DNA of 64,000 nucleotides from Chitinophagaceae bacterium (lineage in GTDB: Bacteria > Bacteroidota > Bacteroidia > Chitinophagales > Chitinophagaceae), in the NCBI GenBank assembly GCA_023957575.1, contig JAMLGU010000001.1:806001-870000 (forward strand), written 5' to 3'. The notes under the pieces are model-generated. The model was given only the letters and a program-made list of their open reading frames with translations. It was not told where the DNA came from and ran no database searches. How positions within the stretch are numbered: the first letter of the stretch is position 1; the number at the start of each line of letters is the position of its first letter. Positions 18,680 through 26,023 of the stretch are shown one piece after another. The position numbers and the translations under genes are program-made.

Positions 18680-19219
18680 AAATTTTTATTCAATAAGCAT
18701 TTCATTCCTGCTTTTCGCCTCCGCAGCGATAATAATCGGCAACCAGCGATCATGCACAGCGTCATCGTGCGAAGCCAAACGGCCTTGATGCCTGAGCGTT
18801 AAAAAAATGAATGTAGTGAAGCGTTAAAAAATACCTGCTGTTTGAGCGCAGAAACGATAACTTTATCAAACGCAGGCACGAAGCGAGTTCAGGCATTTTA
18901 GCGTAACGAAATTCATTTTTAGCGAGGGCATCACAGCCTTGATTTTTGTCAAACTTTTTATCAAGAAAAAGTTTGAAAAGAAGCATACATTCTTTAATTC
19001 CTACTTTTTGCCTCCGCAGCCGGCGGGCTGCGTGGCTGCACCGGTGCTGATTTTGCTTCTTCTCGCTTTCTGCGAGATGCCGCTTACGCGGTACCGAACC
19101 AAAATAGGCGCCTCATGCAGCCACTGTTAAAAAATCGGGAAATCATTGTCGTACGAAGCAAAACCGGAATAAGCATTGTTTGAACAAAATTTGCTTAGCG
19201 CCTAAAAAATAAAATTAGC
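18680..19219. repeat. Dispersed palindrome-rich repeat, copy 1 (with nested insertion)
   Basis: Base-for-base similar along its length to 37054-37440, except for an extra block at about 18790-18943. Shared landmarks are AATTTTTATTCAATAAGC at the left end, the CTTGAT + hairpin module (18938-18976), a CGCAGCC/GGGCTGCG inverted repeat, ACGCGGTACCGAACC, and GGAATAAGCATTGTTTGAAC near the right end. Apparent open frames in both copies (63 codons) reflect repeat identity, not a gene. Confidence 0.85.
18790..18935. mobile_element. Palindromic insert nested inside repeat copy 1
   Basis: Absent from copy 2 at 37 kb. It is bounded by GGCCTTGAT at 18781-18789 and AGCCTTGAT at 18935-18943, which read as a short direct duplication. 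The insert folds on itself: GATGCC near 18787 pairs with GGCATC near 18927, and blocks AATGAAT, GCGTTAAAAAAT and CCTG are matched by inverted counterparts in the second half. No coding capacity, so a MITE-like or REP-like non-autonomous element is the best reading. Confidence 0.6.
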
Positions 19220-19254
19220 CAGATTAGGCAACTAACCGAAATCCGATTAAATTT

Positions 19255-19460
19255 GCCGCCGATTTGGTTGACACAAAAGTCATTAAAAGGGAAGTCCGGT
19301 GAGATGCCGGCGCTATCCCCGTAGCTGTGAGGCCCAACCAAATATCTCGCAAAGAGAATGTTTGAAAATGTTTTATTACATCCACTGTCATGTTTTTTGA
19401 TGGGAAGGAAATAAAACGGGCCAAGCCAGAAGACCTGCCAGATTGATTAACAATATTCAG
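19255..19460 (+). ncRNA. Cobalamin riboswitch
   Basis: The conserved core is visible: AAAAGGGAAGTCCGGTGAGA, then GCCGGCGCTATCCCCGTAGCTGTGA, and after a variable arm AGCCAGAAGACCTGCCA, the B12 box. It lies about 120 bases upstream of a TonB-dependent receptor start, in the same orientation. Adenosyl- or related cobalamin binding is expected to repress the receptor, probably by hiding its ribosome entry site, since no T-run terminator is seen before the ATG. Confidence 0.93.
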
Positions 19461-19579
19461 CTTTCGGGAGAAAAGTATGGTATTAGCAGTGGTCTTCAAA
19501 CATGTATCGGCTAACCGCATCGTTTAAGTTACTTCTAATTCTCTTCACCGAAGGCAGTCACAAAAAAACTTTTTAAAAA

Positions 19580-21442
19580 ATGAAAAAAGTAATTTTTATG
19601 CTGGCTGCTGCAATCATTGGCAGCACACTACAGGCACAGGAAAGAACAGACTCTCTTGAATTGGAAGAGGTAACAGTAACCGCAACCAAATTTTCAAAAA
19701 AACTGATTGAAACCGGAAAGGTGGTAAACATCATTACCACCGAAGAACTGAGAAGGCAGGGAGGCAAAGACCTGGCAGAAATTCTGAATGAGCAACCGGG
19801 GTTGATTGTAAACGGAGCTACCAGTAACTTTGGAAAAGATAAAGCGGTTTACCTACGAGGTGCCAACTATGGCTACACCCTGATCCTTCTGAATGGCGCA
19901 CCCGTAACCGACCCGAGCGGCGTGGGTGGCGCTTTTGATTTAAGAATATTGCCGGTGGTGCAGATTGAAAGAATCGAAATTGTAAAAGGCGCTCAAAGCA
20001 CATTATACGGAAGTGATGCTGTTGCCGGCGTCATCAATATCATCACTAAAAATAGTGGCGATAAGCCAGCAAACTTTTATGGCGGGCTCACTTATGGGTC
20101 GTACAACACTTTGAAGGCAAATGCAGGTGTGGCAGGCGCTGTCAAGGGTTCGTCTTATAATGTAGGCTTTGTACACAATGAAAGCAAAGGTATTTCAGAA
20201 GCAAAGGATACGCTTGATAAAGGTATCAGAAACGGTATGCTCTCAAATGCGGTAAATGTTGATTTGAAAGGTAAAATCGCTGAAAATCTTTACATTAAAC
20301 CTTTTTTCAGGTATGCCTATTTTAAAGGCACTTATCCCAATGGCGCTTTTGCACCTGCAAAAAACGATTATAATTCTACTTTAATTAATACCGGAAGTCA
20401 GGCGGTGTATAACTTTAATGGCGGCAGCCTCAATGGTTTGTTCTCTTTTGATAAGGTAAAAAGAACCTATCCTTTTGATAGTTATGAAGGCGCTAAAAAC
20501 ACCGCCGAACTGTTTTCCAATTATAATATTTCAAAAAATATGCAGGCTCTGGCCGGTTTTCGGTTTGATAAATTGAATATGGTGAAGCCTAATCCTGATA
20601 CAAAGGACACTTCCATTACAATTGCAAGTCCCTACGTTTCTGTTTTTCTGAAAGAATTAGGTGGTTTCTTTATGGAAGCGGGACTGCGGTACAACAAACA
20701 TTCAAAATATGGCAGCAATACTACCTTTAGCCTCAATCCTTCCTATGTAATCAATCATAAGATAAAGCTGTTTTTGAATTATGGTACTTCTTTCAGGGCG
20801 CCATCACTAACCGAGCTGTATGGTCAATGGGGTGCGAATCCAGACCTGAAACCTGAAAAATCAACTACCTTTGAAGCAGGAGCAGAACTAAAAACCGAAG
20901 ACGATTTTTTCAAAGGCAGGGTAGTCTATTTTAACAGAAATATTAAGGATGTCATCATTTATGGACCTAAATTCTCATATCTGAATTTCAATAGTCAAAA
21001 GGATCATGGTTTTGAGGCAGAAGCTCAGTTTAAGCTGAATCCTTCATTAGCGATAAAGCTGTTTTATGCCTATGTTGACGGAAAAGTTACAGCTAATACC
21101 GGCACCAAGGATACAACCTACAATAATTTATTGAGAAGGCCTAAAAACAGTTTTGGGGCCAATTTGGGTTATAATATTACGCCACAGTTTTTTGTTAGTA
21201 CCAATATTCATTACAACAGTAGCAGAAACGATCTTTATTTTGACCCGGTTACTTTTGCTTCTTCTACTATTGAGCTAAAACCTTATACATTATGGGATGT
21301 ATATGCCGAATATGGTATTTGGAAGAACAAAATAAAACTCTTTGCACAGTGTAATAATCTGCTGAATGTTGATTACTACGAGGTGTATGGTTATACCACT
21401 TTCGGTCGAAATTACAATCTGGGATTCAGGTTCAGTTTGTAA
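19580..21442 (+). CDS. TonB-dependent outer-membrane receptor, BtuB-like (cobalamin uptake)
   Basis: 620 residues with signal peptide MKKVIFMLAAAIIGSTLQAQ. A TonB box-like region (LELEEVTVTATK) leads into the plug domain (ELRRQGGKDLAEILNEQPGLIV ... RGANYGYTLILLNGAPV, RIEIVKGAQSTLYGSDAVAGVINIITK) and a 22-strand-type barrel ending in the aromatic terminus LGFRFSL. The cobalamin riboswitch directly upstream points to vitamin B12 or a corrinoid as ligand. No BtuCDF or B12-salvage gene follows; the gene stands alone with its own terminator. Confidence 0.92.
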   Translation: MKKVIFMLAAAIIGSTLQAQERTDSLELEEVTVTATKFSKKLIETGKVVNIITTEELRRQGGKDLAEILNEQPGLIVNGATSNFGKDKAVYLRGANYGYTLILLNGAPVTDPSGVGGAFDLRILPVVQIERIEIVKGAQSTLYGSDAVAGVINIITKNSGDKPANFYGGLTYGSYNTLKANAGVAGAVKGSSYNVGFVHNESKGISEAKDTLDKGIRNGMLSNAVNVDLKGKIAENLYIKPFFRYAYFKGTYPNGAFAPAKNDYNSTLINTGSQAVYNFNGGSLNGLFSFDKVKRTYPFDSYEGAKNTAELFSNYNISKNMQALAGFRFDKLNMVKPNPDTKDTSITIASPYVSVFLKELGGFFMEAGLRYNKHSKYGSNTTFSLNPSYVINHKIKLFLNYGTSFRAPSLTELYGQWGANPDLKPEKSTTFEAGAELKTEDDFFKGRVVYFNRNIKDVIIYGPKFSYLNFNSQKDHGFEAEAQFKLNPSLAIKLFYAYVDGKVTANTGTKDTTYNNLLRRPKNSFGANLGYNITPQFFVSTNIHYNSSRNDLYFDPVTFASSTIELKPYTLWDVYAEYGIWKNKIKLFAQCNNLLNVDYYEVYGYTTFGRNYNLGFRFSL

Positions 21443-21461
21443 TATCAATTTGACTTAAACG

Positions 21462-21507
21462 AAAAACCGGATGTTTATCTGCAATTGTAGAAAAACATCC
21501 GGTTTTT
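21462..21507 (+). terminator. Intrinsic terminator after the BtuB-like receptor
   Basis: AAAAACCGGATGTTT (21462-21476) pairs over 15 bp with AAACATCCGGTTTTT (21493-21507), with a 16-base loop. It is symmetric in A/T flanks and could also act on the convergent lipoprotein transcript. Confidence 0.9.
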
Positions 21508-21583
21508 GAAATCATAAACTCAGTAACCTGTTAAGTAGATTTAAGGTCATTCATAAATACTTAGAAAATACGTATGGCACTGG

Positions 21584-22069
21584 TTACTTAAATACCTGGA
21601 ATAAAAAACCCGATTCTTTTTCGTTGCTAAGTTCCTCACCATTATACCATGCATTGGTGATCATTTGGTAATTTTCTCTTTTGTCTATAGCAGCAACAAT
21701 CGTATCTCTATCTCCATTCCCCCAATCTATATAAGTGGTAGTAGGTTCATTTTCAGCATTTGCGTTGTTGACAAAAACATTCATAAGGTAACAACCGTAA
21801 GTACTCGCATTAAATATAGTAAAACCGCGAGAAATATTTAGATTGGGTCTGTCATAAAGTTTTTCTTCACCATTTACCAGATAATAAATTTTTATTTGCT
21901 CCGGTTTAAAATATCCTGTGGTTTGTGGGTCAAGCAGGTCTTGCCCTTGTGCATTTTGAACTTTGATGTAAACACTTAGATAAATTGCTGTTTCTTTTAC
22001 TGATTTCTTTTTACAACTTAAAAGATTCGCCAAAATGAGTACCGAGGTAAAAATAATTGCGTATTTCAT
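21584..22069 (-). CDS. Hypothetical lipoprotein downstream of C10 peptidase
   Basis: 161 residues. MKYAIIFTSVLILANLLSC is a lipoprotein signal with lipobox LLSC; the mature part is a small beta-rich domain with no family I recognise. The gene starts 19 bases after the C10 peptidase stop on the same strand, so the two are almost surely one transcript. In other Bacteroidota C10 peptidases are sometimes paired with small inhibitor-like proteins; that this protein is an inhibitor is a guess from position, since no inhibitor motif is visible. Confidence 0.65.
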   Translation of the reverse strand: MKYAIIFTSVLILANLLSCKKKSVKETAIYLSVYIKVQNAQGQDLLDPQTTGYFKPEQIKIYYLVNGEEKLYDRPNLNISRGFTIFNASTYGCYLMNVFVNNANAENEPTTTYIDWGNGDRDTIVAAIDKRENYQMITNAWYNGEELSNEKESGFLFQVFK

Positions 22070-22088
22070 ATTCAGAAGATTTAAAAAA

Positions 22089-23429
22089 TTAAGGTAAAAT
22101 ATTATAAATCATATCTTGTTTATACTTATAACTTCCTCCTGCGGAGGGAGGATTCCAATTATCATAAGCATACCACCCGTCGTCCGTGCCTTCCCAGCCC
22201 CAATTCATACTTAAATATAAATAACTATAACAATTATTATAATATCTATAATAACCGTCACAAACCCAACTATGTCCATTTTCGTATCCATAAAAGGGCC
22301 AAAACCATGTTCTTGTTCTATAGCCACCCAGTATAACAGGATAGCCATAATTTAAATTAGCCAATAAAACACTTTGGTTATATGTATTAGTATAATTAGC
22401 ACTACTGAATCCAAAAGTATTTTTTAGTTCGTCTGCGGCATCATCATTATCGGCTTTTGAACCCCCACAGCCCCATTGCATTTGTACTGCATCAGCAGCC
22501 TTACGCATTAGTCTGTGAATCTCTGTATTATTTCCGTAAAAATAATTATACGTATTGGGCATACCTGAATAATTGAAATTAAAAGGTGTGGGTACAGCTC
22601 AATATCTTATTACTTGAGCCATAGCGGTCGCCACGCAACCAGTAGGAGCATTATGATTATAACCGGTAGGATTACAACCTAAATTAGGACACATGTCGTT
22701 ATAACCCCACCATTGTCCCCATTGCGTTAGTAAGTACGGTCCCTTTTGTATAAAAGTTAATGTTCCACAAGGATCTTCATCATTACAAATGATGCTGTTA
22801 CAGCTAAGAGATGGATCATCTAAACACTCTGGATAATGAGGACAGTCTGGGCAACAGCCTTCATTATCAATAGGCAATAGTCTTTGCGCAGCATTAGGAT
22901 CATCATTAATAGTCTTGTTAACAAAATAACGCCAAGCAGTTTTAGAAGATTTTGAGATTTCAGTTTTTCTGGATTTTGCCAAATTTATATTATCCATTGT
23001 GTGGTCAAGCCACATTATTAGACCTCCTGGTGCTTTTCTATTTTCATACTTTCCTTTTGCAACTACAGCTAATAATGGGTTATATCTTTCATCAGCTGAA
23101 AGAATCGCATATCCACCTCTTTTAAGATTGAAAACATACATGTTAGGACTTCCCAAACTGTCATTAATTGTAAAAGATTTTTCTATGACTAAGTTCTCAG
23201 GCATTTTCATTTGAGGCATTAATTTACCAAGATTCCCTACTATAAATTGGCATACCTCAATAGGTACCGTATAATTGTTATCAATGTAAGAAATTTTGGG
23301 TAATGCACTCCGAGCAACAGTCTGATTCTCTTTAATGGTATCAGATTTTTTGACTTGCTTAGAACAGGAGAGAATTAGAAAAATACAACTAACCAAAGTT
23401 GTAATCATTAGTAGTACTCTTTTGTTCAT
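22089..23429 (-). pseudogene. C10 family (streptopain-like) cysteine peptidase with in-frame TGA
   Basis: The frame is continuous for 446 codons except for TGA at 22601-22599 (codon 277). Before it lie a lipoprotein-type signal (FLILSCSK), an inhibitory-propeptide-like region with YVFNLKRGGYAILSADERYNPLLA, and the catalytic Cys265 in PTGCVATAMAQVIRY. After it, the catalytic His386 in ENGHSWVCDGYYR and the NWGWEGTDDGWYA tail. Family members have Trp (RYW) exactly at the stop, so a single TGG to TGA change explains it. As read, the product would lack the histidine and be inactive. Sequencing error is the alternative. Confidence 0.85.
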
Positions 23430-23598
23430 TTTTAGTAGGTTTAAACGGTTATAAAATACAAAAAATTACACTCAGCCTAATAAAGGTAGGTATAATTTTA
23501 ATGCTACCCAAAAAAAAAAAATTATTTTATTTCAATATAGTGATAGAACTTTTTACGGATGAAAAAACTTGATATACCTTTGCAAAAATTTTTGAAAG

Positions 23599-24183
23599 AT
23601 GAATTTGGACTTTAAAGCGATTCTTACGGTAACCTTTACTCTGTTTGCGATAATTGATATTGTAGGCTCCATACCCATTCTTCTTTCTGTTAAAGAAAAG
23701 ACAGGAGGTATCAGAGCCTTTAGAGTAACGCTAATTTCAGGTATTCTCATGGCATTATTTCTTTTTTTGGGAAACTCTATTTTGAATGTGCTGGGGCTTG
23801 ATGTGCGCTCCTTTGCAGTGGGTGGGTCGATAGTAATTTTTATTTTGGGCCTGGAAATGGTATTGGGGATAGAGTTTTTTAAATCTGATGAAGATGCAAG
23901 AGCTTCTACTTTGGTTCCGTTGGCTTTTCCGCTGATTGCAGGTTCGGGTACCCTCACTACCATCATGTCTTTAAAGGCAAACTACAATGAAACCACAATT
24001 TTGATTGGTATATTTATCAATCTGGTTTTTATTTATATAGTGATAAAATCATTGAAAGGGGTACAAAAAATTTTGGGCAAAGGAGGATTATCCGCCGTAA
24101 GAAAATTTTTTGGCGTAATATTGCTGGCCATTGCCGTAAAAATATTTGCGGCAAATGCGCCGGGTTTATTGCAACACCCTTAG
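23599..24183 (+). CDS. MarC family integral membrane protein
   Basis: 194 residues, six predicted membrane segments, matching the MarC/UPF0056 family: start MNLDFKAILTVTFTLFAIIDIVGSIPILLSV (the D-P/V-G-x-x-P signature), FAVGGSIVIFILGLEMVLG, PLAFPLIAGSGTLTTIMS and the terminal RFFGVILLAIAVKIFA type helix. The family's transport role is unproven despite its name. Single gene, followed directly by the tRNA-Arg locus. Confidence 0.93.
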   Translation: MNLDFKAILTVTFTLFAIIDIVGSIPILLSVKEKTGGIRAFRVTLISGILMALFLFLGNSILNVLGLDVRSFAVGGSIVIFILGLEMVLGIEFFKSDEDARASTLVPLAFPLIAGSGTLTTIMSLKANYNETTILIGIFINLVFIYIVIKSLKGVQKILGKGGLSAVRKFFGVILLAIAVKIFAANAPGLLQHP

Positions 24184-24190
24184 CGGTATT

Positions 24191-24281
24191 GGCCTCGTAG
24201 TACACGCCCGCCCGTACCGAACATGGCGGTAGGAAGACTAAGAAGGGCGTGCGGTACGTTCGGGCGGGGATAGTACAGAAG
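24191..24281 (+). pseudogene. tRNA-Arg 5' half (nt 1-30) with palindrome in D-loop
   Basis: GGCCTCGTAGTACA (24191-24204) equals the first 14 bases of the intact tRNA-Arg at 24294. About 65 bases then intervene (24205-24269) before ATAGTACAGAAG (24270-24281) resumes the match up to tRNA position 30, in the anticodon stem. The insert has outer arms CCCGCCCG / CGGGCGGG and inner arms CGTACCG (24213-24219) / CGGTACG (24252-24258). The D-stem (GTAC/GTAC) is kept. Confidence 0.85.
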
Positions 24282-24293
24282 AAAAATAATATT

Positions 24294-24365
24294 GGCCTCG
24301 TAGTACAATGGATAGTACAGAAGTTTCCGGAGCTTCTGATCCAGGTTCGATTCCTGGCGAGGTCA
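24294..24365 (+). tRNA. tRNA-Arg (anticodon CCG)
   Basis: A full cloverleaf can be drawn: acceptor GGCCTCG/CGAGGTC (one G-T pair), D-stem GTAC/GTAC, anticodon stem GAAGT/GCTTC with loop TTCCGGA giving anticodon CCG (reads CGG, Arg), T-stem around TTCGATT, discriminator A. CCA is not encoded. It lies between the two halves of another copy of itself. Confidence 0.93.
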
Positions 24366-24380
24366 CAAAAAAGTAGTTAC

Positions 24381-24453
24381 GGTTTCGGGAGCTTCTGATT
24401 CAGGTTCCCCGCCCGAACGACGTTCAGTCGGGCGGGGATTCCTGGCGAGGTCA
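24381..24453 (+). pseudogene. tRNA-Arg 3' half (nt ~30-72) with palindrome in T-loop
   Basis: GTTTCGGGAGCTTCTGATTCAGGTTC matches the intact tRNA from position 30 with two to three changes (split here for length: GTTTCGGGAGC then TTCTGATTCAGGTTC). A 29-base insert (24408-24436) with 9-bp arms CCCGCCCGA / TCGGGCGGG interrupts the T-loop, then GATTCCTGGCGAGGTCA completes the T-arm and acceptor. Joined to the 5' half it would restore a complete cloverleaf with loop TTCGGGA. Confidence 0.85.
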
Positions 24454-24544
24454 CAAAAAATTATTACTTTGTTTAGCTTTTGGAAAACCAAAAACCTGAT
24501 TATTAAGTACTAAAGAATGCCCTTCGGCAATAAAAACTTAAATA

Positions 24545-25312
24545 ATGGATCATTCAAAAACCATATTAATTACCGGTGCTACTTCAGGCTTCGGACTTGC
24601 CTGTGCCGAAAAGTTTGCCGGGAACAATTATCAATTGATCATCACAGGAAGGAGGAAAGACAGATTGGATCATATTGCCGCCGATCTGGAAAACCGGTTT
24701 GGGGTAGAAGTGCTGTCTCTTTGTTTTGACGTTCGAGACAGAGCGGCTGTAATAGATGCAATAGAAAAATTGCCCGATGAGTTCAGGAATATTGATGTGC
24801 TTGTAAATAATGCCGGACTGGCAGCGGGGAAAGATAATTTTGATGAAGCGAGTTTGGATGACTGGGACACGATGGTGGATACCAACATAAAAGGTTTTGC
24901 CTACATTGCCCAGTCAGTGGCCAAATTAATGATTCAAAACAAAAAAGGCCACATCATTAATTTGGGTTCGGTTGCAGCCAAACAGGTTTATGCTCAGGGG
25001 AATATGTATTGCGCTACCAAACACGCTGTTGGTGCATTGAGTGAAGCAATGCGTATTGATTTATTGCCACACAATATTAAGGTTACAGCCATTCATCCCG
25101 GTGCTGCCAATACTGAGTTTTCGATGGTTCGTTTCAAAGGCGATCAGGTGGCTGCCGATAAAGTTTATGAAGGACTTGAACCTTTGGTGGCAGATGATGT
25201 TGCCGATGCTATTTATTATTGTACTACTTTGCCGCCTCATGTTTGCATCAACGATCTGGTGATTACCTGCACCCAACAGGCAGACTGTTTTTATTATAAT
25301 AAGAAAGGATAA
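24545..25312 (+). CDS. SDR-family NAD(P)-dependent oxidoreductase (YdfG-like)
   Basis: 255 residues with the cofactor motif TGATSGFG (9-16), NNAG (NVLVNNAGLAAG), catalytic Ser in LGSVAAKQVY and YxxxK as YCATK. The HPGAANTEF loop and overall likeness fit the YdfG/3-hydroxy-acid dehydrogenase branch, which oxidises serine, threonine-like 3-hydroxy acids or reduces malonic semialdehyde with NADP(H). The Arg cluster after beta-2 (TGRRKDR) favours NADP(H). Single gene between the tRNA locus and a repeat-rich gap. Confidence 0.9.
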   Translation: MDHSKTILITGATSGFGLACAEKFAGNNYQLIITGRRKDRLDHIAADLENRFGVEVLSLCFDVRDRAAVIDAIEKLPDEFRNIDVLVNNAGLAAGKDNFDEASLDDWDTMVDTNIKGFAYIAQSVAKLMIQNKKGHIINLGSVAAKQVYAQGNMYCATKHAVGALSEAMRIDLLPHNIKVTAIHPGAANTEFSMVRFKGDQVAADKVYEGLEPLVADDVADAIYYCTTLPPHVCINDLVITCTQQADCFYYNKKG

Positions 25313-25482
25313 TAAATAATAACTGCAAAGTTAATTCAGTTCTTTGATAGGTCTATATTATTTAGTATTTCAGAATAATATAGAAGAATTGCATTTCGAT
25401 TGTCTCGTTGGGAGGATGGTCTTGAAAAAATTGCGCAAAGAAAATAGCTTTTTCAAACCGACATTTCGGGTTCTTTTTTCGC

Positions 25483-25776
25483 GTCATCTCGAACGAAGCA
25501 AAGCGGAGTGAGAGATCTCCTCGTATCCAAAACAATAAGATTTCTCCGCTTCGCTCCGAAATGACACCTCAATAGTAGGGGTCATTTCGAACGCAACGTA
25601 GTGGAGTGAGAAATCTCCTCCTTTCCAAAATAATGAGAAATCTCCCCTCCGGCGATGTGACGTTGGTAAGGTGGCGAATGACATTTTTTTAACATCATTC
25701 TGAAAGTAGCGAAGCGAAGTGAGAGATATCCTCGCTCCCAAAACAATAAGATTTCTCCGCTTCGCTCCGAAATGAC
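25483..25776. repeat. Three tandem inverted-repeat units (GTCATTTCGA ... TCCGAAATGAC type)
   Basis: Unit A 25483-25565, unit B 25581-25682, unit C about 25693-25776. Each begins with GTCATNTCGAAC-like sequence followed by GAAGC/GGAGTGAGA(A/G)ATCTCC and ends in the inverted form GATTTCTCCGCTTCGCTCCG AAATGAC (complete in A and C, more decayed in B). A similar repeat occurs in many Bacteroidota intergenic regions; its mobility is not explained by any gene here. Confidence 0.85.
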
Positions 25777-25837
25777 GGTGGAGAAGTTAGGCAGGTTTAG
25801 ATGAGAAAAATTATTTTTAGCTAATTTTTTTCACAAC

Positions 25838-25901
25838 CCCGTCCGTACCGGCACGGGCGGGCTTGATCTTTGGCTCCACCTTTTTATCAAGAAAAAGGTG
25901 G
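25838..25901. repeat. GC-rich palindrome plus CTTGAT/ATCAAG hairpin
   Basis: CCCGTCCGTAC pairs imperfectly with GCACGGGCGGG (25838-25861). It runs into CTTGAT (25862-25867), then a perfect 10-bp stem CCACCTTTTT (25876-25885) / AAAAAGGTGG (25892-25901) with loop ATCAAG. The loop is the exact complement of the upstream CTTGAT, as in the two larger repeat copies. Confidence 0.8.
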
Positions 25902-26023
25902 GAATTGTCCTGTGTAGCATCAATGCTGCTAAAATTAATTATTCTATAATAAGAAATCATAAAAACAGCTATTGCAGTTAGCCGTCATTTTGATTACCTT
26001 TATTGCAAATTTCTTTAAAGCTT

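Larger units (their letters stand above)
25313..26023. other. Repeat-rich intergenic region
   Basis: No supportable gene. 25313-25482 shows nothing recognisable; 25483-25776 and 25838-25901 carry the palindromic repeats listed separately; 25981-26005 holds a gpsA promoter-like TACCTTTATTGC. Confidence 0.6.

Noticed and set aside
18939-19130. A 63-codon open frame in repeat copy 1, matching one at 37159-37350
   Set aside because: The match comes from the repeat DNA. Differences are spread evenly, and the frame covers a hairpin and a GC-rich palindrome with no start context. Not counted as a gene.
22599-22601. General reassignment of TGA to Trp (or selenocysteine)
   Set aside because: TGA terminates several normal genes in the window (the DUF4440 gene, the 3-hydroxyacyl-CoA dehydrogenase, IS200 tnpA, the TPR gene at 63018-63020), and no selenocysteine-type hairpin is evident after the stop. 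Simple nonsense mutations or sequencing error explain the two TGA breaks better.
24191-24453. Three functional tRNA genes
   Set aside because: Only the middle copy gives an uninterrupted cloverleaf; the other two are halves with palindromic inserts.
25484-25741. An 85-codon minus-strand open frame in the triple inverted repeat
   Set aside because: It is a by-product of the inverted repeats and not protein-like in any frame.
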